From NCBI RefSeq assembly GCF_018263855.1, contig NZ_CP073318.1:10292001-10356000 (forward strand): a stretch of 64,000 nt of DNA. The letters are read 5' to 3'. Source of the DNA: Kutzneria sp. CA-103260. GTDB taxonomy: Bacteria; Actinomycetota; Actinomycetes; Mycobacteriales; Pseudonocardiaceae. Below the pieces are notes generated by a model. That model saw only the letters and a list, made by a program, of their open reading frames with translations. It did not search any database and had not been told where the DNA came from. The position numbers were made by a program, and so were the translations under genes. Positions within the stretch are counted from its first letter, which is position 1. Each line of letters begins with the position of its first letter. Positions 6,704-16,537 of this stretch are shown piece after piece.

Positions 6704-9700
6704 GTGCACCTCAAGAGCCTGACGCTGAAGGGCTTCAAGTCCTTCGCCTCGGCCACGACGCTGCGCTTCGAGCCGGGCATCACCTGTGTGGTCGGCCCCA
6801 ACGGCTCCGGCAAGTCCAACGTGCTGGACGCGCTGCGCTGGGTGATGGGCGAGGGCAGCGCCAAGGGCCTGCGCGGCGGCAAGATGGAGGACGTCATCTT
6901 CGCCGGCACCGCCGGCCGCGCCCCGCTCGGCCGGGCCGAGGTGACGCTGACCATCGACAACTCCGACGGCGCGCTGCCGATCGACTACACCGAGGTGTCG
7001 ATCACCCGCCGGATGTTCCGCGAGGGCGCCACCGAGTACGAGATCAACGGGAACTCCTGCCGCCTGCTGGACATCCAGGAGCTGCTGTCCGACTCCGGCA
7101 TCGGCCGCGAGATGCACGTCATCGTCGGCCAGGGCCAGCTGTCGGCCATCCTGGAGTCCAAGCCCGAGGAGCGCCGCGCCTTCGTCGAGGAGGCGGCCGG
7201 CGTCCTCAAACACCGCAAGCGCAAGGAGAAGGCGCTCCGCAAGCTGGACGCCATGCAGGCCAACCTGACCCGGTTGACCGACCTGACCGCCGAGCTGCGC
7301 CGCCAGCTCAAGCCGCTGGGCAAGCAGGCCGAGATCGCCCGCAAGGCCCAGGCGGTGCAGGCCGACCTGCGCGACTCCCGGCTGCGCCTGCACGCCGACG
7401 ACCTGGTCACCCAGCGCGGCGAGCTGCACCGGGACGAGGCCGACGAGGCGGCGGCCCGGGCCCGGCGCACCGAGGTGGAGCAGCTGCTGCAACAGGCCTC
7501 GGCCAAGCAGTCCGAGCTGGAGCAGCTGGTCGCCGAGGACGCGCCGATCCTGCAGCAGGCCCAGGACACCTGGTACCGGCTGTCCGCGCTGGAGGAACGG
7601 CTGCGCGGCACCGTGCGGCTGGCCATGGAGCGCGCCCGGCACCTGTCGGCCGCGCCGGAGGCGTCCCGGGGCGGCCGTGACCCGGAGGAGCTGGAGGCCG
7701 AGGCCGAGCAGACCGCGGAGCGGGAGGCGGAGCTCAACGAGGCCGTCACCGAGGCCCGGATCGTGCTGGCCGAGAGCAACGAGCGCCGGGCCGAGCTGGA
7801 GCGCATGGTCACCGCCGCCGAGAAGGCGCACCTGGCCGCGGTCCGGCTGATCGCCGACCGGCGGGAGGGCCTGGCCCGGCTCACCGGCCAGGTCGAGGCG
7901 CTGCGCAGCAAGAACAACGCGTCCGCGGAGGAGATCGAGCGGCTGTCCACCTCGCTGGCCGAGGCCGGCGAGCGGGCCGAGATCGCCCGGGTCGAGCTGG
8001 CCGAGGAGCAGGAGGTCACCGGCACCGAGGACGAGGGCGACGCCGGGGTCGAGGAGCGGCACGCCCAGGCCATCGAGGCCGAGAAGGCCGCCCGGGCCCG
8101 GGTCGAGGAGCTGGTCAAGGCCGAGCGGTCGGCCGACAAGGAGATCTCGTCCTGGAAGGCGCGCGTCGACGCGCTGTCCCTGGGACTCACCCGCAAGGAC
8201 GGCGCCGGGGCGCTGCTCGCGGCCGGCGACCGGCTGCCGGGCCTGCTCGGCTCCGTCGCCGCGCTGCTGACTGTCGAGGCCGGCGCCGAGGTGGCGCTCG
8301 CGGCGGCGCTCGGCCCGGTGGCCGACGCCATTGCCGTCAACGGCGGTTCGGACGCCGTCGCCGCCCTGGAGTTGCTGCGGTCCTCCGACTCCGGTCGCGC
8401 CGGCCTGCTCATCGGCGCCGGCGGCCCGGTGCCGGACCGGTCGACCTGGCCGATGCTGCCACCAGGTGCGCGGTGGGCCGTCGAGCTGGTGCGGGCCCCG
8501 GAGGCGCTGCGGCCGGCCGTGGAACGGGCCCTGGAGAAACTGGCCGTCGTCGACGACCTCGCCTCCGCACGGCAACTCGTCGCCATGGGGCTGCGTGCCG
8601 CCACCCGCGAGGGTGACGTGCTCGGCGCCGACTGGGCCATCGGCGGCTCGGGGCGGGCGCAGAGCACCATCGAGGTGCAGGCCGCCGTCGACGAGGCGCA
8701 GGACAAGCTGGCCGCCGCCGAGCGGGCGCTGGAGCACGCCAGCGCCGCGCTGGCCGGGGCCCGCGCCGAGCAGCAGACCCGGCGCAACGAGGTCGGCGAG
8801 CTCAAGGACCAGCTCAACGAGGCCAAGGTCCGCCGGGCCCGGTCCGGCGAGCGGATCAACCGGCTCAAGGCGGCCGTCCGGTCGGCCGAGGCCGAGGTGG
8901 AGCGGATCGGGAGCCAGCGGGTCAAGCTGGAGCAGGCCCGTGAGAACGCCGTCGGCCAGCTGGCCGAGCTGGAGGAACGGCTCGCGGCCGTGCAGGAAGA
9001 GGCCGTCGAGGAAGAGCCCGACACCGCCGAGCGGGACGAGGCCGCCAACCAGCTCAACCACGCCCGCCAGGCCGAGATGGACGCCCGGCTGTCGCTGCGC
9101 ACCGCCGAGGAGCGGGCACGAGCGTTGCAGGGCAAGGCCGAGCAGCTGCGCCGGGCCGCCCGCGCCGAGCGGGAAGCTCGCGAACGGGCCGAGCGGGCCC
9201 GGGCCGCGCGGGTTCGCGGGGCCGCCGTCGCCAACGCCGTCGTCGCCGGCGGTGAGACCGCCCTGCAGCGGATCGCTTCGTCGCTGCACCGCGCCGCCGC
9301 CGATCGGGACGCCGCCCAGGCTCGCCGGGCCGACCGGGAAGCCGCCCTCGGCACCGTTCGCGGGCGGGTCCGCGAGCTGACCACCGAGCTGGAGAAACTG
9401 ACCGACGCCGTGCACCGTGACGAGGTGGTGCGGGCCGAGCAGCGGCTGCGGCTGGAGCAGCTGGAAACCAAGATCGCCGACGAGTACGGCATCGGCCTCG
9501 ACGACCTGGTCGCCGAGTACGGGCCGGACGTGATGGTGCCGCCCACGCCCACCGAGCTGGCCGAGTACGAGGCGGCCAAGGAGCAGGGCGAGCAGGTCAC
9601 CGCCCCGCAGCCGATGCCGTACAACCGGGACGTGCAGGCCCGGCGGGCCAAGCGGGCCGAGCGCGACCTGGCCCAGCTGGGCAAGGTCAACCCGCTGGCG

Positions 9701-10531
9701 CTGGAGGAGTTCGCCGCCCTGGAGGAGCGCTACAAGTTCCTCTCCACCCAGCTGGAGGACCTCAAGGCCACCCGGCGCGACCTGCTGACCGTGGTCAAGG
9801 AGGTCGACGACAAGATCCTCGAGGTCTTCACCGAGGCCTACTGGGACGTGGCCCGCGAGTTCGAGGTCGTGTTCAAGGTGCTGTTCCCCGGCGGCGAGGG
9901 CAAGCTCGTGCTGACCGAGCCCGAGGACATGCTCACCACCGGCATCGAGCTGGAGGCCCGCCCGCCGGGCAAGAAGGTCAAGCGCCTGTCCCTGCTGTCC
10001 GGCGGCGAGAAGTCGTTGGCGGCGGTGGCCATGCTGGTGGCCATCTTCCGGGCCCGCCCCTCGCCCTTCTACGTCATGGACGAGGTCGAGGCCGCGCTGG
10101 ACGACACCAACCTGCGCCGCCTGATCTCCCTGTTCGAGCAGCTGCGGGAGAAGTCCCAGCTGCTGATCATCACCCACCAGAAGCCGACGATGGAGATCGC
10201 CGACGCGCTCTACGGCGTGTCCATGCGCGGCGACGGCATCAGCGCGGTGATCTCCCAGCGCCTGCGTGGCGGCAAGATGGAGAAGGCCCCCGACAAGCCC
10301 GCCCCGACCGTGGTGGACGCCCCGGCAGCCGACGACACTGCCGCGGCAGTGGCCGATGCCCCGGAGGCCCCGGGCGAGGCTGAACCGCTGGCCGAAGCAG
10401 CCGACGTCGCCTCGGAAGCCGCCGCCGAGGTCGAGCCGCCGGCGGAAGCGACCATGGCTGAGCCGGAGCCCGCGGCCGATGCCGTGCCGGAAGCCGACGT
10501 CCAGCCCGAGGACCAGACCCCCGAGTCCTGA
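6704..10531 (+). CDS. smc: chromosome segregation ATPase SMC
   Basis: A 1275-residue SMC protein. The N-terminal ATPase half has the Walker A GPNGSGKS at residues 31-38. Two long coiled-coil arms (about residues 165-500 and 680-1020, rich in Glu, Ala and Arg) flank a hinge domain (about 510-670). The C-terminal half holds the signature LSLLSGGEKSLAA (about 1095) and Walker B YVMDEVEAALDD (about 1118). SMC with ScpA and ScpB compacts and separates chromosomes. A 90-residue Ala/Glu/Pro tail after about residue 1185 makes it longer than the usual 1190. Translation starts at a GTG; the MHLKSLTLKGFKSF start is family-typical. Confidence 0.97.
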   Translation: MHLKSLTLKGFKSFASATTLRFEPGITCVVGPNGSGKSNVLDALRWVMGEGSAKGLRGGKMEDVIFAGTAGRAPLGRAEVTLTIDNSDGALPIDYTEVSITRRMFREGATEYEINGNSCRLLDIQELLSDSGIGREMHVIVGQGQLSAILESKPEERRAFVEEAAGVLKHRKRKEKALRKLDAMQANLTRLTDLTAELRRQLKPLGKQAEIARKAQAVQADLRDSRLRLHADDLVTQRGELHRDEADEAAARARRTEVEQLLQQASAKQSELEQLVAEDAPILQQAQDTWYRLSALEERLRGTVRLAMERARHLSAAPEASRGGRDPEELEAEAEQTAEREAELNEAVTEARIVLAESNERRAELERMVTAAEKAHLAAVRLIADRREGLARLTGQVEALRSKNNASAEEIERLSTSLAEAGERAEIARVELAEEQEVTGTEDEGDAGVEERHAQAIEAEKAARARVEELVKAERSADKEISSWKARVDALSLGLTRKDGAGALLAAGDRLPGLLGSVAALLTVEAGAEVALAAALGPVADAIAVNGGSDAVAALELLRSSDSGRAGLLIGAGGPVPDRSTWPMLPPGARWAVELVRAPEALRPAVERALEKLAVVDDLASARQLVAMGLRAATREGDVLGADWAIGGSGRAQSTIEVQAAVDEAQDKLAAAERALEHASAALAGARAEQQTRRNEVGELKDQLNEAKVRRARSGERINRLKAAVRSAEAEVERIGSQRVKLEQARENAVGQLAELEERLAAVQEEAVEEEPDTAERDEAANQLNHARQAEMDARLSLRTAEERARALQGKAEQLRRAARAEREARERAERARAARVRGAAVANAVVAGGETALQRIASSLHRAAADRDAAQARRADREAALGTVRGRVRELTTELEKLTDAVHRDEVVRAEQRLRLEQLETKIADEYGIGLDDLVAEYGPDVMVPPTPTELAEYEAAKEQGEQVTAPQPMPYNRDVQARRAKRAERDLAQLGKVNPLALEEFAALEERYKFLSTQLEDLKATRRDLLTVVKEVDDKILEVFTEAYWDVAREFEVVFKVLFPGGEGKLVLTEPEDMLTTGIELEARPPGKKVKRLSLLSGGEKSLAAVAMLVAIFRARPSPFYVMDEVEAALDDTNLRRLISLFEQLREKSQLLIITHQKPTMEIADALYGVSMRGDGISAVISQRLRGGKMEKAPDKPAPTVVDAPAADDTAAAVADAPEAPGEAEPLAEAADVASEAAAEVEPPAEATMAEPEPAADAVPEADVQPEDQTPES

Positions 10532-10556
10532 TTCCCGCTCGCGGCGAATGACGCCC

Positions 10557-10562
10557 TACCCT
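10557..10562 (+). promoter_or_regulatory. -10 element TACCCT, likely leaderless start of the AfsR-like gene
   Basis: TACCCT ends 8 nt before the GTG at 10571, with no Shine-Dalgarno sequence between, so the transcript probably starts within a base or two of the start codon. It lies 25 nt after the smc stop, so the regulator has its own promoter. Confidence 0.45.
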
Positions 10563-10570
10563 CATGTTCC

Positions 10571-13500
10571 GTGGGTAGCGCGTCCTCACCTGACTCCGCG
10601 GGGCCGAGACTCCGCGCGGAACGCGCGGCCAAGATACGGTTCCGTCTGCTGGGGCCGGTCGAGTTGGTGCGCGACGGCGTGCCGTCGCCGGTGCGGGCGG
10701 GCAAGCACCGGATCGTGCTCGCCACCCTGCTGCTGCACACCGGGCGCACGGTCGGCGCGCAGGAGCTGATCGACAACCTGTGGGACGAGGACCCGCCGGA
10801 CGGGGCCCGCACCACGCTGCGGGCCTACGTGATGCGGCTGCGGCAGGCGATCGGCGTGCCGGATCTGATCACGACGGTGACCGACGGCTACCGGGTGGAC
10901 GTGCCGCCGGAGGACGTGGACGCGGGCCGCTTCGACCAGCTGCTGGCGCTGGCCCGGACGTCGCGGCCGGGCCGGGCGGTGGACCTGCTCAGCGAGGGCC
11001 TGGCGCTGTGGCGGGGACCGGCGCTGGCGGACGTGCCGAGTGCGCGGCTGCGGCAGAACGAGGCGGTGGCGCTGGACGAGCGCCGGTTGCATGCGGCGGA
11101 GCTGCGCCTGGACGCGCAGCTGACGCTGGGCCGCCACCAGGAGCTGGTCACCGAGCTGCGGACGCTGACCACGGCCAACCCGCTGCGGGAGCGGTTCTGG
11201 GGGCAGCTGATGCTGGCCCTGTACCGGGCCGACCGCCAGGCCGAGGCGTTGACGATCTACCACCAGGTGCGCCGGCTGCTGGCCGAGGAACTGGCGGTGG
11301 AGCCCAGCGCCGAGCTGCGTGATCTGCACCAGTCGATCCTGACCAGCGACCCGAAGCTGGCCCCGCCGCAGCCGAGCATCAGCTCGCAGGCGCCGGTGTT
11401 CCGGATGCCGGCCCACGACGCGGAGTCCGTCGGCCGGGAGGCGGAACTGGCCCGCCTGACGGCGTTGCTCGTGCCGGCGCAGCTGGACCTGGCCGTCCCC
11501 GTGGTGACGCTGTCTGGCCCGGCCGGCGTGGGCAAGACCGCGCTGGCGGTGCGGGCCGCCGGCGAGCTGAGACCGAGGTTCCCGGACGGCCAGCTGTTCG
11601 TGCACCTGCGGGGGCAGGAACCCGCGCATCCGCTCACGCCGGCCGAGGTGCTGCCCCGGCTGCTGCAGGCGCTGGGGGTCGCGCCGAAGCAGGTGCCGGC
11701 CGACGAGGACGAGCAGATCTCGCTCTACCGCTCGCAACTGGCCGGCAAGCGGGTGTTGCTGGTGCTGGACAACGCGGCCACGCCGGACCAGGTGCGGCCG
11801 CTGCTGCCCGGCGAGCCCGGCTGCGCGGTCCTGATCACCAGCCGGAACGCCCTGCGCGGCCTGATCGTGCTCCAGGGCGCGAGCCCGCTGAGCCTGGATG
11901 TGCTGACTGCCAACGATTCCTCCGCACTGCTGGCCGCGCTGCTCGGTCAGCGGGCGGTGCGGGCCGAGCCGGCGGCGGTCGCCGAACTGGCCACGCTGTG
12001 CGCGCATCTGCCGCAGGCGCTGCGCATCGCCGCTGGCACCATCACGACCGGCGTCGCCGATTACGTCCGCCGGCTGCGCAAGAGCGACCTGCTGACCTCG
12101 CTCGCGGTCGAGAGCGACGAAGAAGCGGCGATGCACGCGACCTTCGACCTCGCCTACGAGGCGCTGCCGCCGGAGGCCCGGCGGCTGCTGCGGTTGCTCG
12201 GGCAGATCCCGATCCTGGAGTTCGGCATCCTCGCGGCCGCGGCGGCCGGCGGTGTCACTGGCGGCGAGGCCCTTGCCCTGCTGGGTGTTCTCGACCGGGC
12301 GCACCTGATCGACCAGCACGACGCAGAACGCTTCCACCTGCCCGACCTGGTCCGCCGCCACGCCGGCCGCCTGGTCACCGAGGAGGAACGCGCACCGGCG
12401 CTGACGCGGCTGCGGGACAGCTATCTGCACACCGCCGTCGCGGCGGTCGAGCTGGTGGGCCTCGCGCCGCCGTTCGACATCGGCCTGCCGCCGACCGCGG
12501 ACCAGACGCCGGTGTGCCGGCCGTCCGATCGCGACGTCGCGAGGAACTGGCTCGGGGACGAGCGGGCCAATCTGGTCGCGCTGGTTCGCGACGCCGCCGA
12601 GGCCGGCCTGCCGATGGGCTGGCAGCTGGCCGTCGTGATCAGCCGGTTCCTGGTCACCCAGCGGCATTCGGCCGACGCCGTGGCCACCGCCCAGGCCGCC
12701 CGTCGGCTGGCCGCCCGGCTCGGCGACGTCTTCGGCGAGGCCGCCGCGAACTACTGCCTGGCCACCGCCCACGCCGACCTCGGCCAGACCCGGCCGGCCC
12801 TGGACCACCTGGAGCAGGCCGTCGAGCTGTTTCGCGAGTCCGGGGCCACCGCCGGCGAGGCGGCCGCGCTGAGCGCCCTGGCGGCCACGCACGCGGAGTT
12901 GGGCGTCACGGAGCGGGCCGCGCCCAACGCGACCGACGCGCTGTCGCTGGCCCGCGCGGCCGGCGCGGTGGAGACCGAGGCCAAGACCCTGGCCCGGCTC
13001 GGCTATATCTACTTCGACCTGGGCCACTTCGACGAGTCGGTGACGTTCCTGGAGCAGGCCCTGGAGTGCTACCGGCAGATCGCCTCGCCGGTCGGCGAGG
13101 CCTTGGTGCGCAACAACATGGCCAACACCTACCGCGAGCTCGGCCGCTACGCCGAAGCGATCGAGCAGGCAGGAGAGTCGCTGCGGATCCGCCGTACGGT
13201 CGGCGGCGAGGACGAGTTCGACGTGCTGGACACGTGCGCGGGGGTGCACCTGGACACCGGCCAGTACGAGATCGCCCGGCGCGAGGCCGAGGTGTCGCAC
13301 CGGCTCGCGGTGCGCGCCGGGGCTCGCGGCGCGACCGTGAACGCGCTGAACACCCTGGGCGCGCTGGATCTGGCCGCCGGCCGGCCGGAGCAGGCGCTGC
13401 CGCGACACGGAGAGGCCCTGCAGCTCAGCCGGGGCATCGGTTTCGGCAACGGCGAGCTTCAGTCACAACTCGGCCTGGCCCGGACCAAGCTGGCTCTGGG

Positions 13501-13852
13501 TGAGCTGGCCTCGGCATTGGCCCACGCCACCCAGGCGCTGGACATCGGCGACGCGGCGACGATGCGCTGCGCCGAGGCGGCGACCCTGCACGTGATGGCG
13601 GAGATTCAGTTGGCGTCTGGGGAGTCGGGCCCGGCCGTCGGTCGCGCCGAAGCGGCCGCGGCGCTGGCCGCGCGGACGGGCCAGCGCCTCGTCGAGGGCA
13701 GATCCCTGCTCACGGCGGGTCGGGGGCACCGGGCGCTGGGCGCGACCGGGGCGGCCAGGCGGGCATGGGAACGAGCGGCGCAGGTGCTGGGCGAACTCGG
13801 GGCGCCCGAGGCAGGGGCGGCCGCCGACCTGCTTCATGGTGACGGAGCGTGA
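10571..13852 (+). CDS. AfsR/SARP-family transcriptional regulator with NB-ARC and TPR domains
   Basis: A 1093-residue regulator. Residues 20-110 are an OmpR-like winged-helix DNA-binding domain (FRLLGPVELVRDG, then LRAYVMRLRQAIG). Residues 115-265 are the bacterial transcriptional activation domain. An NB-ARC ATPase starts near residue 290, with P-loop LSGPAGVGKTALA at about 314 and Walker B VLLVLDNAATPDQV at about 395. TPR-like helical repeats fill about residues 680-1080. The architecture is that of Streptomyces AfsR, a global activator of secondary metabolism. No biosynthetic cluster is adjacent, so it may act at distance. Family assignment is firm, targets unknown. Confidence 0.92.
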   Translation: MGSASSPDSAGPRLRAERAAKIRFRLLGPVELVRDGVPSPVRAGKHRIVLATLLLHTGRTVGAQELIDNLWDEDPPDGARTTLRAYVMRLRQAIGVPDLITTVTDGYRVDVPPEDVDAGRFDQLLALARTSRPGRAVDLLSEGLALWRGPALADVPSARLRQNEAVALDERRLHAAELRLDAQLTLGRHQELVTELRTLTTANPLRERFWGQLMLALYRADRQAEALTIYHQVRRLLAEELAVEPSAELRDLHQSILTSDPKLAPPQPSISSQAPVFRMPAHDAESVGREAELARLTALLVPAQLDLAVPVVTLSGPAGVGKTALAVRAAGELRPRFPDGQLFVHLRGQEPAHPLTPAEVLPRLLQALGVAPKQVPADEDEQISLYRSQLAGKRVLLVLDNAATPDQVRPLLPGEPGCAVLITSRNALRGLIVLQGASPLSLDVLTANDSSALLAALLGQRAVRAEPAAVAELATLCAHLPQALRIAAGTITTGVADYVRRLRKSDLLTSLAVESDEEAAMHATFDLAYEALPPEARRLLRLLGQIPILEFGILAAAAAGGVTGGEALALLGVLDRAHLIDQHDAERFHLPDLVRRHAGRLVTEEERAPALTRLRDSYLHTAVAAVELVGLAPPFDIGLPPTADQTPVCRPSDRDVARNWLGDERANLVALVRDAAEAGLPMGWQLAVVISRFLVTQRHSADAVATAQAARRLAARLGDVFGEAAANYCLATAHADLGQTRPALDHLEQAVELFRESGATAGEAAALSALAATHAELGVTERAAPNATDALSLARAAGAVETEAKTLARLGYIYFDLGHFDESVTFLEQALECYRQIASPVGEALVRNNMANTYRELGRYAEAIEQAGESLRIRRTVGGEDEFDVLDTCAGVHLDTGQYEIARREAEVSHRLAVRAGARGATVNALNTLGALDLAAGRPEQALPRHGEALQLSRGIGFGNGELQSQLGLARTKLALGELASALAHATQALDIGDAATMRCAEAATLHVMAEIQLASGESGPAVGRAEAAAALAARTGQRLVEGRSLLTAGRGHRALGATGAARRAWERAAQVLGELGAPEAGAAADLLHGDGA

Positions 13853-13984
13853 ACGAAGACGGGGTGGATTTCCGACCGCCGGGGGCGGGTGGTGGGCCGC
13901 CGTCTGCGCGAGAATACGGAGCTCAGCCTTCGCGAGTCGCCATGGTAGGTCGCCTCCTCGAGGTACGCGGGACGTACGGCCGAC

Positions 13985-13990
13985 TACGCT
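13985..13990 (+). promoter_or_regulatory. candidate -10 TACGCT before the diguanylate cyclase gene
   Basis: TACGCT fits the TANNNT -10 pattern and would give a leader of roughly 45-60 nt. The 205-bp gap 13853-14057 shows no other feature I can support. Confidence 0.3.
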
Positions 13991-14057
13991 GACGGCAGAC
14001 ACGTCGGGTGGTTGTCGATGCGGAGCGGTCGAACTGGAGGGGGTGTCGAGTTCTATT

Positions 14058-15371
14058 ATGGCACTTCTCGGTATCGCGCTGCGCACGAGTATCGCACGAT
14101 TTCGTGTCGTGAGGGGCACGATCTCGAACTGGGACGTGTGGAAGCAGTCGCCCGGCTGGCTGGCATTCGCACTCAGTTGCGAGTTTGCCGCCGTCGCGCT
14201 GCCGATATCGGACCTCGTGCTGTTTCCACAGCGCCTAATGGATTTGGTCTGGCTGGCCGTGCTGCTGGTGCTCGGCGTCGGGCAGGCCGAGTTGTCGGCC
14301 CGGATCGAGCGGATGCGGCGCTGGATGTCCGGCGAGACGCACATCAACATGACCTCGGTCTGGCTGCTGGCCGGCGCGGTGCTGCTCTCGCCGGCGGTGG
14401 TCTCGCTGCTGGCCGCGCTGCTGTACCTGCACCTGTGGATCCGGGTCTGGCGGCACGTGCGGGCCCGGCCGCCGCATCGGGTGGCGGTGAGCACCGCGTG
14501 GGCGGTGCTGTCGTGTCTCGCCGCGTCGGCGGTGCTGCGCGTGACCGGTCTCGGGCCGCTCGACGTCGGCCCGCCCTCGACCTGGCGGGCCGCCGCGATC
14601 GTGTTGACGGCCGCTCTGGTGTTCGAATCAGCCAACGCCTGCTTGGCCGCTGCCGGCATTTACCTGTACGGACGTAAACGGTCGAGACAGGCGTTGTTCG
14701 GCACCTGGAGCGACAACGCGCTCGAAACGGTAACGCTGTGTCTCGGTGGTCTGGCCGCCCTCGCATTGGTCTACCAGTCGGTGCTCGTGCTCCTCGTGCT
14801 GCCGCCGCTGTTGATGTTGCATCGCAGTGTCCTAGTCAAACAGTTGGAAGTCGCGGCGAGCACCGACGACAAAACGGGATTGCTTAATGCACTTGCATGG
14901 CATGATTCCGCACAACGCGAATACTCCAGATCGATACGCGAGAATAGAACTTTCGGCGTACTGATGGCCGACCTCGACTACTTCAAACGGGTGAACGACA
15001 CCTACGGCCATGTGGCCGGCGACGTGGTGCTGAAGGCCGTCGCCGACACCCTGCGCGGCCAGGTCCGCGACTACGACGTGGTCGGCCGCTTCGGCGGCGA
15101 GGAGTTCGCCATCCTGCTGCCCGGGGCCACCGAGCCGGGCGCGGTCACCGTGGGCGAGCGGATCCGCCTGGCCATCGCCGCCATGGCGGTCACCGTGCCG
15201 CTGGACGGCATGCACGCCGACGTCGAGGGCCTGACCGTCTCCATCGGCATCGCCGTGCACCCGGCCGCCGGTGACACGCTGGAGAAGCTGCTGCTGGCCG
15301 CCGACACCGCGCTGTACCGGGCGAAAAGCGCTGGCCGCAACTGCGTCATCAGCAGTACACAGGCTCCGTGA
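14058..15371 (+). CDS. membrane-bound diguanylate cyclase (GGDEF domain)
   Basis: A protein of about 437 residues. The N-terminal half holds roughly six hydrophobic segments up to about residue 265, an unnamed MASE-like sensor. A GGDEF domain follows: LMADLDYFKRVNDTYGH (about residue 300) with the metal Asp, and FGGEEFAILLPG (active-site GGEEF at about 346). RDYD lies exactly five residues before GGEEF, so the inhibitory I-site is intact and product inhibition is likely. No EAL domain is present, so it should make c-di-GMP only. The start is uncertain: the GTG at 14043 is nearer GGAGG (14036-14040) but too close to it; I chose the ATG. It overlaps the MFS gene by 4 nt. Confidence 0.87.
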   Translation: MALLGIALRTSIARFRVVRGTISNWDVWKQSPGWLAFALSCEFAAVALPISDLVLFPQRLMDLVWLAVLLVLGVGQAELSARIERMRRWMSGETHINMTSVWLLAGAVLLSPAVVSLLAALLYLHLWIRVWRHVRARPPHRVAVSTAWAVLSCLAASAVLRVTGLGPLDVGPPSTWRAAAIVLTAALVFESANACLAAAGIYLYGRKRSRQALFGTWSDNALETVTLCLGGLAALALVYQSVLVLLVLPPLLMLHRSVLVKQLEVAASTDDKTGLLNALAWHDSAQREYSRSIRENRTFGVLMADLDYFKRVNDTYGHVAGDVVLKAVADTLRGQVRDYDVVGRFGGEEFAILLPGATEPGAVTVGERIRLAIAAMAVTVPLDGMHADVEGLTVSIGIAVHPAAGDTLEKLLLAADTALYRAKSAGRNCVISSTQAP

Positions 15372-16537
15372 GGGCGTACTACACCGCAGCCACGCTGGCC
15401 CGCCTCGGCGATGAGATGGTCGCTGTCGCGATCCCCCTGTTCATGTTGGCCCGCACCGGAAATCCCGCGCTGACCGGCGTCACGGTCGCCGCCTACTCGC
15501 TGCCGTCGATGCTCACCGGCCCGTTGCTCGGGTCCTGGTTGGACGGCACACGGCACCGTCGGGCCGTGCTGGCGGCCAACCAACTCGCCCTGGCCGTGGC
15601 CATGGTCGGAATCGTGCTCGCGCCGGGCTGGGCCGCGCCGCCGCTGGCCGTGCTTGCCGGGCTGGCGCTCCCTATGACCAGCGCCGGTTTCTCGGCGATG
15701 GTGCCGGGCCTGGCCGGCCCGGATCGGTTGACCTGGGCCAATTCCCGGGATTCGCTGTCGTTCAGCGCGGCGGCCATGGCCGGGCCGGCCGTCGCCGGCG
15801 TGCTGGCCCGGCTGATCACCCCGACCGGATCGGTCCTGGCCATCGCGGCCGCGGCCGTCGGCAGCATCGTCGCGCTGGCCTTCGTCGCCCCGGTGCCGCC
15901 GAACCCGCACGGACGGCAGCCGGTGCTGACCGGCCTGCGGCACATCGTCCACACGCCACAACTGCGCGCCGTCACGCTGGCGACGACGATGTCCTGGGGC
16001 TCGATGGGGCTGCTGCTGGTCGTTCTGCCGCTGCGGACCGAGCAACTGGGTGTCGGCCAGGACCCGGCCGGTTTCCTGCTCACGGTGTTCGAGATCGGCT
16101 GCGTGATCACCAATGTTGCCCTGATGCGGCTCCAACACCGTTGGCGCACCGTGCTTGTCTCGGTCGCGGCCTACGGTGTCGTGCTCGGTGGCTGGTCCCT
16201 GGCCGGCAACTTCCCGGTGCTGCTGGTGCTCGCACTGGTCGCCGGACTCGCCATGGGGCCGCAGTTCCCGGCCCTGCTGTCCGCCCGCCAGCGCTACAGC
16301 CCGCCTGAGCTGCTCAGCCAGGTCGGCACCACCGGCGCCAGCCTCAAGATCGGCGCGTTCTCGTTGGGGGCGGTGCTGGTCGGCCCGGCGCTGCCGGCGC
16401 TCGGCGTGGCCGGCGTGATCGCCCTGGTCGGCGGCCTCCAGCTGCTGGCCGCCGCCCTGGGTTGGCTGGTCAGCCGACCGACGTCAGCGCCGGAGCCCGA
16501 TGCCGAAGCGACAGCAGGCCACCGACCAGCAGCGTGA
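15368..16537 (+). CDS. major facilitator superfamily exporter
   Basis: A 389-residue protein with about 12 membrane segments and the cytoplasmic loop motif LGSWLDGTRHRRAVL (MFS motif A-like, about residue 55). The GTG start sits in the GTGA overlap with the diguanylate cyclase stop, indicating translational coupling. The N-terminus YYTAATLARLGDEMVAVAIPLFML and overall length resemble drug or small-molecule exporters of actinomycetes; the substrate cannot be read. Its 3' end overlaps the convergent symporter gene by 68 bp, which is unusual and allows antisense interference. Confidence 0.85.
   Translation: MRAYYTAATLARLGDEMVAVAIPLFMLARTGNPALTGVTVAAYSLPSMLTGPLLGSWLDGTRHRRAVLAANQLALAVAMVGIVLAPGWAAPPLAVLAGLALPMTSAGFSAMVPGLAGPDRLTWANSRDSLSFSAAAMAGPAVAGVLARLITPTGSVLAIAAAAVGSIVALAFVAPVPPNPHGRQPVLTGLRHIVHTPQLRAVTLATTMSWGSMGLLLVVLPLRTEQLGVGQDPAGFLLTVFEIGCVITNVALMRLQHRWRTVLVSVAAYGVVLGGWSLAGNFPVLLVLALVAGLAMGPQFPALLSARQRYSPPELLSQVGTTGASLKIGAFSLGAVLVGPALPALGVAGVIALVGGLQLLAAALGWLVSRPTSAPEPDAEATAGHRPAA

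Noticed and set aside
6608..10177. A 1189-codon open frame antisense to smc
   Set aside because: It is the mirror of a high-GC coding frame: composition follows smc codon positions, it shows no domain, and the sense strand encodes a complete SMC.
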